Assembly: GCA_038025085.1 (NCBI GenBank)
Contig: CM076145.1
Location: forward strand, 20,159,557 to 20,223,556
Origin: Tetragonia tetragonoides
Taxonomy: Eukaryota > Streptophyta > Magnoliopsida > Caryophyllales > Aizoaceae
Direction of reading: 5' to 3'
Length of the DNA stretch: 64,000 bases
Shown: positions 1 to 10,866 of the stretch, piece by piece
Layout of the letters: every line of letters begins with the position of its first letter
Numbering within the stretch: position 1 is the first letter of the stretch
Translations under genes and position numbers: made by a program
The notes under the pieces: model-generated
Databases searched by the model: none
Seen by the model: only the letters and a program-made list of their open reading frames with translations
What the model was told of the DNA's origin: nothing

Positions 1-181
1 CTCTAAGTGGTAGATCCTACAAAGGTGTGGTGATGTCTTTCAATATCTTGCGATGATAACGCATGCAAGTGAATGATATGGATGCAAAGCAATGAATGTA
101 AACACATACGGTAATTGAACCAAATAGCTAAAATAAAATATTAACATGGATATGTTTTCAAATTACACCCTCTTACAATTA
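1..181 (-). other. 5' untranslated internal part of a minus-strand Tat-like element
   Basis: AT-rich, with no coding potential. It follows, on the minus strand, a PBS-like sequence and an LTR, so it is read as the leader between PBS and gag of an element that extends left of the window. The assignment rests only on this position. Confidence 0.45.
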
Positions 182-199
182 TCCTCAGTAAAGTCGCCA
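182..199 (-). promoter_or_regulatory. tRNA-Arg-type primer-binding site
   Basis: On the minus strand this reads TGGCGACTTTACTGAGGA, close to the PBS TGGCGACTCCACTGGGGA used by Ogre/Tat elements. One base separates it from the LTR edge at 201. This marks the LTR to its right as a 5' LTR with respect to leftward sequence. Confidence 0.6.
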
Positions 200-204
200 C
201 TATA

Positions 205-945
205 AGAACCCTCGCCTTTCCGGCGCCTAATCGAAGTTTATTAAATGTTGGAAGGAATTAATTAATGATTCTTAAATAATACGTCATAAGGCAATATAAT
301 TCAATTGTCATGGGGAAGTAATTCATAAGCAAAGAAGTCGCCACCAATTTTTAAGGAAACAAATGGAAATCATCAAAAAGTGCACCAAACTCCATGTGGG
401 AATTGACTCATACCCAAAGGGGGCCAAAGATTGAGTTTGGGGGTGTTGATACGAAAGAGATAAAATGAATCCTATCTAAATCGCCCGAATTAACGGCTTC
501 TACTAAGCCTATCCATGTCAAGTATATATTTAGACTATATGGTTCCACCTAAATCCGGTCGTCCAAAGTCCTAAAATAACTAGGTGTAAGAACCCTCGCC
601 TTTCGGCGCTTAATTGAACTAGTATGTTGTAGGTTCTTAGATAAAAGAGATTGATATTGATTATGGTTAAGGAATTATTGAACAAATGAAGTCGCCACCA
701 ATTTTTAAGGAAATAATTGGAAACCATCAAAGTGCACCCAATTCCTATTGGAAATTATGACTCATATAACCCAAAGGTCAAAGATTGAGTTCGGGGGTGT
801 GGGTACGAACAGTCAAAACGAATCTCATCTAAATAGCCCATATTAACGGCCTACACTAATCCTATACATGTTGATTCTTAACTGACATAACAAGGTTCCA
901 AACAATCCGGTCGTCCAAGATCCTAAATTAACTAGGTGGGTTGAA
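205..945. repeat. Tandem duplication inside the LTR, period about 380 bp
   Basis: Two diverged copies begin at 205 and 588 with AAGAACCCTCGCCTTTC. Both contain GAAGTCGCCACCAATTTTTA (341 and 689), a GAGTT(T/C)GGGGGTGT box, ATTAACGGC, and a block reading CCGGTCGTCCAA before ACTAGGT. The same boxes occur singly in the LTR at 37642-39209. Confidence 0.75.
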
Positions 946-1663
946 CAAACCAAATTATTAAAGTTATCGCTTTGCACATGATTACCCAATTGCATGATTT
1001 GATCAATAGAACACAACCAAAATAATAGAAACATGTTGCCCAATCTTATTGTGCTAGTTTAACGCGCCAATTGCCGATTTTCATGAATAAACGTGTTAGT
1101 AACTTCAATGGAAGTAAAATGAAATATATAAACCCTAATTACATGTTTGTATGCTAATTGGATTGACTAATCCTGAAAAAATGAAAAAAATATAATATTT
1201 ACAATAAACATGATGGAATATAAGAAAACTAGAAAATAAACTAAAAATTATGAAAATCATCTAAGGACAATAATTAGACTAACCTATGCATGATAATCAT
1301 GAAAACAATAAATAAAAACAATCTACATATGATGAACTAAATAAAACAGTTAAAACATGTAAAGAATATTAACCATGCCCATAATATAAATAAAACATGC
1401 TTTGAAAATAGATTTAAGAGTTGAAAAGATGATCCCTCAGGTTGAACCTTGATTGTATTAGAATTGAATGTCAATTGCTCTTGAAATTGGACCTGATCTT
1501 GGGAGGAGACTTGTTCAATGATTAGGGTTTGAAGATGGATTTGATTGATGTGAGTAGGGTTAAATGGAACAGAGGAGAGAGAGAGAGAGAGAGAGATTAG
1601 GGTCTTCTTCAGTTGAATCCCATAATATTGAGTTCCTCCTCCAAAAAACGGAATTTAGCGGGG

Positions 1664-1671
1664 TATTTATA
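1664..1671 (-). promoter_or_regulatory. TATA box of the LTR
   Basis: TATAAATA on the minus strand, about 30 bases downstream (in that direction) of the GC-rich block at 1700-1800. The same spacing recurs in other Tat LTRs of the window. Confidence 0.5.
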
Positions 1672-1699
1672 GGAAATTTGGGTTCTCGAGCCAAAATTC

Positions 1700-1800
1700 G
1701 TGCCCAGCGGCCTCAACAAAGCCGCATTGGCTCCAGCGGCATACCGCTGGGGCTCAGCGGCACGCCGTTGGACCCGGCGGCCCGTTTTATGGTCTCCGCT
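1700..1800. repeat. GC-rich inverted-repeat block (LTR promoter)
   Basis: Contains CCAGCGGCATACCGCTGG, a 7-bp stem with a 4-base loop, followed by further CAGCGG and GCCGTTGG repeats, in an otherwise AT-rich LTR. It belongs to the block family discussed under findings. Confidence 0.6.
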
Positions 1801-2440
1801 CCCACGAAAACGCCGTTGGAGCGCTTGTTTGAGCTCCGATTGGCCTGATTCTTACTGCGTTGGATTTCTTGTTCAAAGGGCTTTCTTTTGAAACTTTTTG
1901 GGCTCATATAGCACAACTATCCTATGAATAATGGCCCAAACACTAGAGAGGTGTCTGTTTCAGCGCATTAATCAATCATCGGATCGTATCTCCTTTGTTT
2001 CTAATGGGATTTTGGCACATAATAAATCATTGGAAAGCTAATTCAAAGGGGAATACAAGACTAGTGGGCTAATACTCCAATTAATCATTTTATGGCTAAA
2101 AATCAGTCTTGAACATCGTATTTTGGATTGACATCATTTTATGGATTTTATGGCTAGTGGGCTAATATGCGGGTATGAGAACATCGTTTTTAGCCCATAA
2201 CTTCATTAAATCATAACTTTTGACTCCGGTGTCCATTCGGGACAAATGAGATGGCGTTGGAAAGCTTATGGAAAGGGATATTTGATGGTATGGAAATGTG
2301 AAGGGTCTGGAATAAATATGGATAATGGGACACAAATAAGCACAAGTATTTTGAGCATTGACATTCAATTCATTGTATTCATAATAGGTTATCATCATTG
2401 GGCAATAAAAAAGGGGGGACACATTAGGGTGTCTATAGAA

Positions 2441-2451
2441 GCCCCCACTTT
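2441..2451 (-). promoter_or_regulatory. Polypurine tract of a Tat-like element
   Basis: AAAGTGGGGGC on the minus strand, followed by TTC and the LTR edge at 2437. The identical core is found beside TatC's 3' LTR (24494-24504) and on the plus strand at 10853-10862 for TatA. Confidence 0.65.
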
Positions 2452-2549
2452 GGCCGATCTCGAGTAGTGCGAAGGGCAAAGTATGCACATTTTGAAAACA
2501 TGCAATGCAAGCATATATTCAAACCGTCGATGAAGACGTCAATGTTGAT

Positions 2550-2870
2550 GTTGATGGCTATGAGGATTGCCAAGTTGACTTGAATTGAAGACGGCAGTCG
2601 GGGTCGCCGGATTGACTTGAAATTGAACATGGCAGTCAGGATCGCCGGATTGACTCGAAATTGAATACGGCAGTCAGGTTTGCCAGATTGATGTGATATT
2701 GATGGATACGGCTGTCAGATTTGCTAGATTGACTTGAATGATTTACTTGAATATTGACTTGAACATTGAAGATGTCGGTCGCCAAATTGACTTGAGTGAT
2801 TGACTTGAATAATGACATGGATATTGAAGATGGCTGTCGGGGTCGCTAAATTGACTTGAGGGGTTGACTT
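2550..2870. repeat. Minisatellite, 38-41 bp period with longer later units, in the element 3' region
   Basis: GGCAGTC (or GGCTGTC) followed by GG(G/A)TCGCCGGATTGACTTG recurs at about 2593, 2631, 2669, 2710, 2772 and 2832. It lies directly before the PPT in element orientation, as do the arrays of TatA and TatC. A shorter CAAACA(C/T) repeat follows at about 2900-2975. Confidence 0.75.
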
Positions 2871-2875
2871 GAGTC

Positions 2876-4350
2876 GAGTATTTCTGTAAATGAAAATGCA
2901 AAGACACACACAAACATGGGAATGCAAACACACAAACATAACAATGCAAACACACAAACATAGCAATGTAAACACATATTCGACCAATAGACACACATAG
3001 GAGATTGACTTGAACTTGAAATGGGAATCAAAATCCCCAAACATAGAAAGCTGAGTGATAAACAGAAAAGATTTTGAAAATCAATTTTAGAAAAGACTTA
3101 GGGGCTCCAAAGTAAAAAAACAATTTCCTTGATCGAATTCAATAGGAAGGTCTCGATGGAGCCTTCACCTTTGATGGGTGACACTTCTTGAATGATCTAC
3201 CATACCAGGATTTGGTGGAACACTTGCTGGATTGATGTTGAGCACTGAGCGCGGAGATTGATTATTCGAGTATTTAAAGAATTTGCACGAGTCAGAGACT
3301 ATAGATATTATGGGTGACTGAAAGACAGGTATGGATCGAAAAAGATAAACAATTTGAATTGTGGACTAGAAATGGAAGGGTTGATAAGGGAAGCACATTG
3401 ATCGTGGAAGTGATGGATAGAAAGACATGGGTTCAATAATCGAGTCCAAGCACTGGGCTCTAATGAATGATCCACGGAACACTTAAGATGATTGTTAGAA
3501 AACAAGTTTCTTTTCGAGAATGTATGTAGGAAATTTTTGATGATTAAATTTAGAATATGGTCTAGCCTCGAGAGAAGCTGCCCACGTATACTTTTTATTT
3601 ATTATTATGCCCTTAGTTTTTACCTGAATTGTTGTCTTGGATGATCGATCCAGCAGGCTTGCCCTAACTTTTTCCTAGGCCATTGAATGAATGGGCCTAG
3701 CCGGCTATTTATTTGACTTTAATGCCCTAACTTTTGCCTAGGCCGCCCTTGCGGGTTTTCAACCTAGCCGGCTGCACATGTCTTTAGTGACAAATCTCTA
3801 CGAGGACTTTTGGGTTGTAATGCAAGGCTTGCGTTTGGGTTACCAAAGAAAGGGTTATTAAGGCTCAACGTCCCCTCAACCCCCTCAGTGTGCCGATTGG
3901 TCACCTTATGTTTCGAGAAGTGGATTGAACTTGAATTTCAATTCTTTTTCCTTCTTTTGAATTTGATTTTCTCTTTTGCTTTTGCACTTTGAACACTCTT
4001 CTTTTTTTTTTTTCTCTTAAAGCTTTTTTCTCAAATCTTCTGAACTCTTGGAATTCCACATCTCTCATGGATGGTAACATAACAGATTTGCACACTATCA
4101 AACCCCCTAGGTTAAGGATTATGTGGGTATGAAATGAATGACTATGTGTTTGAGGCCCAACTTGGTTTCAAGCGGATTTTGCATGTGGATTGAAAAGGAT
4201 TGATAAAGGATGACAACTGAATGCCTCTTGTCCTCGACGTTACTTATGGACACGTGCTTTTATTCTTATTTTTGTCCTTTGATTTCAATTGATCATCTTT
4301 TGCCTTAGCATTAATGAATTATTGCAACTTGGATTCATCATTGAATTTGA
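2876..4350. other. No gene recognised; decayed 3' region of a Tat-like element
   Basis: Apart from CAAACA-type repeats near 2900-2975, I see no coding sequence. A diverged duplicate of GCCCTAACTTTT(T/G)CCTAGGC, each copy followed downstream by CCTAGCCGGCT, lies at about 3660-3715 and 3723-3775. Probably non-coding element sequence, but the right boundary with the CACTA fragment is not visible. Confidence 0.4.
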
Positions 4351-5357
4351 GTGTTCCATAGATAGAAGATATAACACAATAGAGAAAAGTAATTAACTTT
4401 ATTGAATCATAAGGAAGAAACACAAGGCTAAGACTTGATAACTCCTAAGTAGACTTGGACTGAGCACTAACTCAAATATGGAATCATAAGTACATGAAAG
4501 CAATTTGACAATCTCTGAAAAAGCTGAAACACAATTGTCGAATGTTGAATATCAGAACTAATACTTGAATAACAAGTTATGTATGCCTTACTAAAACGTC
4601 CTCCACCTCAGGAAAGACAAGTTGCTAGTGAGTGGTCTGTTTGCTGCCAATAGTAAACAATCCAAACCCCCAAAAGGTCTATACTTAACTAATACAAAAA
4701 TCATTCCACAAAAGGGACTCCATTGAAATACTCTCACAACTTCAACCATTAGAATATGACACACATTAATTTAACATAAACAGAAAATCTAAACCTAGAA
4801 CCCAAACACCCTAATTTAGCCACTGGGCAGCAAACCCCCAATTTCCAAAAAGTTCAGATCCTTAACAATTAATTAAAACCAAATACGGCAAGTGGGCATG
4901 AGAATCAAATTAAATATATCGAAATAGGCATCATAAAATATCAAAGCAATAATCTTCACCCAAAAGTAAGCAAATTATTCTCATTTATTAGCTAGATCAC
5001 ACAAAATGCAGAGACCCAATGCATATGGAGCAAAGAAAAATCAGATCTAATGAACGACAATGAAAATTAGGTGAAAAGGAGAGATAAAAGTCGAGAGAAA
5101 ATATGTACCTTGCGTTTCCAATGGGGGTTGAAAGTGGGTCGATAAAGGCTCAATTCTTTAGGGATTGTTCTTTAGTAACAAAGCAGATCTACTGCTAGAG
5201 AGAGAGAGGGACACGCCACCCAGAAATTTCGGAAGGCGCCGGCGAAATAGAATGCTATGAGTGGTAACAAGTCATACTTGAGGTGATAGCGAGGTTGAGA
5301 GGCCAGAGCGACTGAGCCAGCAATGTGAGGGAATAACAAGCGAGGGTTCCTAGCTAA
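4351..5357. other. No gene recognised; possible interior of a CACTA fragment
   Basis: AT-rich sequence with stops in all frames and a short GA run near 5200. It lies next to a CACTA terminus and may be the interior or untranslated part of that element. No matching left terminus (CACTACAAGAAAA) is visible to the left, so its extent is unknown. Confidence 0.3.
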
Positions 5358-5699
5358 TTGTTTCAGTTTCGATTTCAGGTTTCATTTTTTTTTAATTGTC
5401 ATTATTATAACTTTGGCAACAAAGTGGGTTGCTGTGAAAAATTGACAAGCGTTTTGCAACGAGAAGGGTTGTTGCGAAAGAATACTATTCTTTTAACAAC
5501 AATTTATGTTGTTGCCAAACCTCTGATATTTTCAGTAGAGGCGTCACTTTCAATTTTTGAGGGGGGAAATTGAAATATTTTCTTCAGTAACGTGTTTTTG
5601 CAACAATTCCCTACAATTGTTGCCAGAAAACAATTTATGGCAAAAACAAAAATAAGTTGTTGCTAAATGTTGTTGCCAAAAAATCATTTTCTTGTAGTG
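5358..5699. mobile_element. CACTA (En/Spm) transposon terminus
   Basis: The right end, read on the minus strand, is CACTACAAGAAAATGATTTT, the classical CACTA terminal inverted repeat. Inside it lies a dense subterminal array of GTTGC and GCAAC motifs in both orientations, for example GGTTGTTGCG and GTTGTTGCCAAA. Such subterminal repeats bind the TNPA-type protein in this superfamily. The following bases TCT (5700-5702) would be one half of a 3-bp target duplication. Only one terminus is seen, so the copy is truncated or its other end is unrecognised. Confidence 0.75.
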
Positions 5700-5702
5700 T
5701 CT

Positions 5703-6210
5703 TATGCTTAGACACCGAAATGGTCCACGAGGTTATAAGAGACATATATGGAGGAGTTTGTGGACCACACATGAACAGTATGATGTTATCTACAAATATA
5801 ATTAGGCTTGGCTATTATTGAACCACAATGGAGAAAGACTGTTGTGAATTCATCAAAAGATGCGTGCAATGCCAAACACATGCAAACCTGCAACATTTTC
5901 CACCAAGCCCATTATACACTTTCACTTCTCCTTGGCCCTTCCCGGCTTGGGAAATAGACATTATTGGCAAGAAAACCCCAACGGGCAAGGGAGGCCAAGA
6001 ATATATTCTAGCTGCTATTGACTATTTTACTAAATGGGTAGAAGTGCAATCCTATGCAAAGCTCAAAGCAAAGCATGTAGTCAAGTTCATCAAGAACAAT
6101 TTAATAGCTAGATATGGCGTTCCACAAGAGATCATTAGTGATAATGGATCGCATTTCATGAAGGAAGTAACTGAACTCTTAGCTTAGTTCAAAATCCAGC
6201 ATGAAACATA
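5703..6210 (+). pseudogene. TatA integrase fragment (zinc finger and catalytic core)
   Basis: Product: Ty3/gypsy Tat-lineage integrase, which would join element cDNA to the host chromosome. The HHCC zinc finger starts near 5720 (VHEVIRDIYGGVCGPH) and closes with CVQC near 5856. The core follows, with the first catalytic Asp in EIDIIG and the second in SDNGSHF; the domain stops at 6184-6186 before the catalytic Glu. An in-frame TGA sits at about 5820, where the family has Trp. The left edge abuts the CACTA end and the right edge runs straight into an antisense DUF7745-like fragment, so protease, RT and RNase H are missing. A dead remnant. Confidence 0.85.
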
Positions 6211-6224
6211 GAGCTTGTTATCCC

Positions 6225-6365
6225 AAAACTCCACCGCGGCCTCCGGGAGGTTCCACACGATTTGGACTTGTTGGAGGTGAAGAGTGCATTCAAGTGGAAC
6301 GGTATAAGTCTAATCCTTTCTTCGGCAGTCATGGATTGTAACCACTTGTCATGGCTGATTGCTTG
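6225..6365 (-). pseudogene. DUF7745-like gene, 5' fragment (TatA)
   Basis: On the minus strand one frame reads WLQSMTAEERIRLIPFHL, which lines up with the N-termini of the two longer copies (LTIEEWLELTPLHLK near 12510 and LTIEDKLELAPFHV near 29705). The start region carries a shift relative to the first ATG at about 6352. The gene is cut near 6225, where it meets the TatA integrase. The family is known as a plant domain of unknown function common in repeat-derived proteins; I name it by resemblance only. Its promoter would be the TATA box at 6450-6456 and the GC-rich block beyond. Confidence 0.6.
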
Positions 6366-6449
6366 ACAAATAAGGGGGTTTCTCTCTCTAAAAGCTCTTT
6401 ACTGATGATAAATTTTGAAGGTGATGTCCCAAATCGGACTAACCAAAGG

Positions 6450-6456
6450 TTATATA
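6450..6456 (-). promoter_or_regulatory. TATA box of the antisense DUF7745-like fragment
   Basis: TATATAA on the minus strand, about 100 bases before the fragment's ATG and about 60 bases below the GC-rich block at 6510-6605. Confidence 0.5.
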
Positions 6457-6509
6457 GGGTTCGCACAAGAAAAGACGAAAAATAAGGCAACCCGTCGAAA
6501 AAGAGCCCC

Positions 6510-6605
6510 AGCTGCCCGTATTTCAACCGCTGGAGGCCCAGCGGTGCTCGATTTTGCAGCACAGGCCCAGCAGCCGTCGCTGAGCCCCTGCAGCCCCTGA
6601 CCCAC
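6510..6605. repeat. GC-rich block upstream of the antisense DUF7745-like fragment
   Basis: Contains CCGCTGGAGGCCCAGCGG, an inverted repeat, then CCCAGCAGCCGTCGCTGAG. Flanked by AT-rich DNA. Its position relative to the TATA box matches the blocks at 1700 and 24085. Confidence 0.6.
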
Positions 6606-6724
6606 AGTTCCTGCTGCTGGGTGCCTGCCGTGGAGAGGCTCCCATCTGCATGCCGGATGATTTTTTCAAGGACAACTCTTTTTCTCCTATTTTTGGACTT
6701 TCCTTAACCTTTTTTGGACCCAAT

Positions 6725-7120
6725 TAAGGTTTTTTTCCTATTTTCTTTTATTCTCTTTCATCTTGGTATTATTTCCTTAAAAGTAATGAAAACTCCACAA
6801 GATCCTTATTTCTTTTTCTGATTACTATCTATTTTGCTAGTTCACCCTTCCTTTTTTCATTCTATTCAGGGGGGATAGGGTACACTCAATTTTAACTTTT
6901 TGGTTGTACCATTTTTACTAAGTGGCTATTACTTGAGCTTTTGCTTGATTATGTGTGCATTTGTATAAGCCTAACAATGTGCAGGGACAATAATAATGAC
7001 CATGCAAATATTTACAAGCATAATGTCCGAATATTTTTCTTCAATACAAAATGTTCAAACGTATTTCGCACAAATACGTTATCATAAAAACCACCATCAC
7101 CCACATCATCATCCGTACGG
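6725..7120. other. Intergenic spacer between the antisense genes of TatA
   Basis: T-rich, no ORF. It lies between the 3' end of the antisense PMD gene and the promoter of the antisense DUF7745-like fragment. It corresponds to 29105-29460 in TatC and 11603-12060 in TatB. Confidence 0.5.
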
Positions 7121-7121
7121 G

Positions 7122-9804
7122 TCACCTCGAAATGGTCCTCCGACCTACATCCCTCATCACCAAAAATAGACGCTGCAAGCTGGCTAGGGTCAAAAGAGGA
7201 GTGTCAAGCAGGCTCCCGATACGAGCTCCCATCTCCGGCATAGCTCGAATCCTAACCCCACGAAGCGCGAGGAGGCATAGTAGGCACCATCGGAGCAGAA
7301 ACTGGGGGTGATAGTAAAGGCCGTCGTAAGAAGGATGTCCCGCATACCCAGGATAAGGAGGATACATTGGCACATGCATAGGAGTAGGCTCCACATACAT
7401 AGTCATCTTACTCCCACCAGGGCGGTTCGACCGATGCACAGGCATCCTTTCTCTTCTAGGACTCTCCCTCCGAGGGCTCCTCTCGCGAGGAGGACTACGC
7501 TCAGGTGAGCTCACGCCCTCGTCATTCGACAACACCACCTTTCGTGGCCAATGAGGAAGAGGACGGCGGTACTCCACCTGCATTCCACAGAAACTTATAA
7601 ATACATTTCTCAAAGCACGCAACTTTGAAAATGCAAATAAAAGCTTACCTTGTCAATGTCAGCTGTTGAGGAAGTAACCTTCGAAAGGGCTCCTGATATC
7701 CAAGACTTCGTGGCATGAACCATCTTGAAAACCTTCCCGGTCTGCTCGCTATCGAGCTACACAAAAGAAAGGGTAGCATAAGCATCACAGAGAAAAGCAT
7801 TAGACTTTTTTTGAAATTACGAGTTTACACATGGATGCACAACGGGAAGAGGTAGACCCTAAATGTCCTCATCAAGATCCTCGTTCGTAGGGATCTCCCC
7901 CCAGCACTCCTTCTCACCATAATTCCGACCTCGGACCCACATGTCCGGGACGTCCACCTCGATGTCATCAACCCGAGGCTCCTACAAGGCAAAGAAAGTT
8001 AGTACAACTAAGTAAGAGGAGTAATTCTTACCTTCAGGCCCACAAATGAAGCCATGAGGCGATCACGGCGGAACTGCTCATAATGACCCGCAAGGTCCTT
8101 AGCAGGCTCCCTTAAATACCGCATAGCATCCGAGCCAACCATGGTCGCAGCAACCTGCTCACGGGATAGACACCTCACCAAGAACATGGGCAAGGGAGGA
8201 TCCAAACGAATCCTAGGGCCATCCAAGTCAGGATACACTTGGCGAATTACCCGCTCTCCCAAATACAACTCAAAAGAGAACGAGTACGCAATCAAGATCC
8301 TCTGACGGTCCACTGCCCTAGAAGCAAGGATAGTGTCTGGAGCCAACTCGTGATACTTCGCCCAGAGGAAGTAATCAATCTGCACAAACAGGCAAAATAA
8401 TATATTTTCATACAAGAAGTGCAATCCATGCAACAAAAGAAAATATTTCACTATGTGCTAGTCAATACGGAGTAGAGCCTCCCTAAACTGCTGGAAAAAA
8501 AGCTCAAGGGAACATGACCCCTATGGCGCCACGCCCTACAGGTTGGGAAATCTAAAGTCCACTAGTAGGTGCCAGCTCTGGTAAATGCTCGAAAAACCAA
8601 GGCTACATCTGAACGTGTTATTAAGAACCATACACTCAAATCATGCATATCAATAGAGAAAATAAAACTAAAGAAAAACACGCACCTGCAAAACCTTCAA
8701 AAAGTCGCACAAGCTCACAGCAGGAAGGTGCACCAACTTGTACCCCTCGTCGTTCACCCGACAGGCATACCGCATGCATCTCAAGAGGTTGGCGTAGCCC
8801 GACAACCCCCAGTCAAACTCTCTCACTCTACCCCATTCCAGAAGACTCGGGAGGTAGATGGCATGAATACGTTCCCCTTTATCACTAAAGATAGAGGTAG
8901 CAAGAACATAGGCGACAAACATCCTCACCTTTTGCTCCACCAAGGTATTTCTCTTATACCTCGGGTCGCTCCTTCAAAGCCGCAACAAGCTCACTATAAG
9001 AACGGTAGTGGTGACCCCAAGTATTGCCCCAAGGGTCAAAAAGGTCAACCAACTACGCATTACGCTTCCAAATGGAAACGTCATAAACCATGGACGTACC
9101 CACACAAGGTAACCCAGTCAAAATTGAAAACTCCGAAGGAGTAATCATCGTTTCCCTATTAGGGAAGTGGAACGCATTGGTAGTATGCCAAAAACGCTCC
9201 AATGACAACCGCAAAACACATCTCTTGACTTGCTCCACCGCCTTCAACAAAGGCCCAAAACTCGCATTCAACACCGTATCTTGCACCTTTTTGGGCAAGG
9301 TTTTCAAAAGTTTGACGGAAGCACCATAATTTCCATGGGCCCTCAAATTCCCATCGGGTTCCTATGATCAAGTTTGCATTTCTTAGGTACACATTTCAAT
9401 CAAATGTTCAATCCTAAGGCATGTTTCTAAGTTCTTTTAAGCTGCGCAAGATCACATGCGCTAAAAACTTGACAATTGCATACAAATTCAATCCAAAGCA
9501 AGCATATAAACTCAGAATGCAATGCATAAAACAATGAATTACAAGAGTTTGAAGGACTTACCAAAAATTTGGAGGCCCGAGAACTCAAATGAGTCGCCGG
9601 TCGGAAGAGCAACTCTGATCGATCCCAAACAATGTCGGGCATCCTATCGGACCGGGTATATCTATCTTGAGGGAAAGCCACATTAGGCTTCCTCTTTGAG
9701 GACTTAACATGAGGAGGGAAGGCCCTTGTAAAAATTTCGATTTCTTCGATCTCCTCTCGAACCACGGCCCTCTTGCTCTTCCTCTTTCCAAATTTTGGAG
9801 CCAT
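7122..9804 (-). pseudogene. Plant mobile domain (PMD) protein gene, antisense in TatA
   Basis: Product: PMD-family protein (the aminotransferase-like, MAIL1/MAIN-related fold). Its role in the element is unknown; cellular PMD proteins act in gene expression and TE silencing. ATG at 9804 (MAPKFGKRKSKRAVV). Exons by GT-AG: 9804-9562, 9361-8686, about 8605-8460, 8379-8032, 7981-7832 (donor uncertain), 7756-7649, 7576 to about 7122. Core motif near 9165: LERFWHTTNAFHFP followed by EFSILTGLPCVG. A later exon carries RQVYPDLDGPRIRLDPPLPM. The tail is Arg/Pro/Ser-rich (PPRERSPRRESPRRERM), resembling SR-type tails. In-frame stops follow KRNA (9053) and occur elsewhere, so it is decayed. The most diverged of the three long PMD copies. 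Confidence 0.8.
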
Positions 9805-9884
9805 TGAGCAAGAATGAACAAGCAAGCAAGCAAAAATGAAGGATTTTTGAATTTTCTCTCTCCAAGGATTGCAAAAACCCACTC

Positions 9885-10130
9885 ACAATTCACCCCAAAT
9901 TTGTATAAGGATTTCAAAAGCCCACTCACAATTCACCCCAAATTTGTATGAAATCACAAATAAACTTCAAATTATGCAAAAATTAAACAAAAGCAAGCAA
10001 ATGCAAGCAAAAAGGAGCCAATTTGAGCAAGAAATGGCAAAGATTGAAGCTTGGGCAACAATGCAGGAAGAGAGAGAGGCTCAAAATTTGGGGTAAAATG
10101 ACCCAATGTTCGGCTCACCTCATAAAATCC
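9885..10130. other. 5' flank of the TatA PMD gene
   Basis: AT-rich leader and promoter-proximal sequence upstream of the minus-strand ATG at 9804. A short direct repeat, CCCACTCACAATTCACCCCA, occurs twice (9878 and 9920). No convincing ORF. Confidence 0.4.
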
Positions 10131-10330
10131 CACCCGCAGCGCTAAACCGGCCTTCAGGACCGCCCAGGCTTAGCGGTCCAACCGCTGGCCCTGGAGGTCA
10201 AACCCCAGGCCCCAACAACTAGAACTCCAGGACCGGCAGTCCCCCTAAGTGCCTCCGCAGCTGGGCGAGCTCATTTTCACCGCTGAGCGCCCAGTTGTCC
10301 AGCGCGTGGCGGTTGGGGTTCTTTTCTTGT
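10130..10330. repeat. GC-rich block upstream of the TatA PMD gene
   Basis: About 200 bases of CCGCT, AGCGG and CTGG words, for example GGCTTAGCGGTCCAACCGCTGG (inverted repeat AGCGG/CCGCT). It lies on the promoter side of the minus-strand PMD gene and is the longest such block in the window. Confidence 0.6.
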
Positions 10331-10523
10331 CCACCTCTCATGGGACGGACCCACGAGTTCAAATTGCGTGCAGGATTTCATTTTTCGACCGTTAGAAGCC
10401 CGGGAACTACGGGCACGTCACCCAAAGTGACCATTGTACCCCTGCAAGAGGGTTTCCCATCCTAAGGACTCGATAAAATCAGTTTTTCAAGGAACAAACA
10501 TAATTTCTTATTTTTCAGGAAAA

Positions 10524-10728
10524 GCATTGGGAGCGACGAAAGCTCTTCGGTGGTGGGCTATTAAATTAGCCTTACGTCTGCATCAGCAAGGCATTGGGAG
10601 CGACAAAAGCTCTTTGGCGGTAGGCTAAAAAAATTAGTCTTACGTCTGCACCAGTAAGCATCCGGACCAACGAATGCTCTTTGACGATGAGCTATTAAAA
10701 TTAGCATCACATTGGCATCCGCAAAGCA
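10524..10728. repeat. 67-bp tandem repeats in the TatA 3' region
   Basis: Three units and the start of a fourth begin with GCAT(T/C)(G/C)GG at 10524, 10591, 10658 and 10715, spaced about 67 bp (57 to the last). They contain GCTCTT and a TTACGTCTGCA(T/C)CAG block. They lie between the antisense PMD gene and the PPT, the same place as the arrays in TatC and TatD. Confidence 0.8.
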
Positions 10729-10852
10729 GGTAACCCTGATCATAAGCGGTCAGGATTTCCTTTTTATTTCTTTTCTGACATAAGCATTTTCAAAAGAACA
10801 CTGGAGGCATTTTTTAGCAAGTACTTTGACCTTCGCTTTCACAAGCTCGGCC

Positions 10853-10862
10853 AAAGTGGGGG
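10853..10862 (+). promoter_or_regulatory. TatA polypurine tract
   Basis: AAAGTGGGGG on the plus strand, then CTTC and TGTATATACC, the start of the 3' LTR at 10867. This fixes TatA as a plus-strand element whose PMD and DUF7745-like genes are antisense. Confidence 0.7.
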
Positions 10863-10866
10863 CTTC

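Larger units (their letters stand above)
201..2437 (-). repeat. LTR of a minus-strand Tat-like element
   Basis: The left edge TATAAGAACCC parallels TGTAAGTACCC and TGTAGACTACC at the edges of the other Tat LTRs here. The right edge GGTGTCTATA parallels GGTGTCTGCA at 24490, so the terminal TG and CA have both decayed. Inside lie a minus-strand TATA box (1664-1671), a GC-rich block upstream of it, and a GA microsatellite at 1569-1597. Both a PBS (left) and a PPT (right) flank it in the same orientation, which is unusual for a single element. Confidence 0.6.

Noticed and set aside
8569..9144. 191-codon plus-strand ORF
   Set aside because: Shadow of PMD exon 2 and its flanks on the opposite strand, where family motifs are found.
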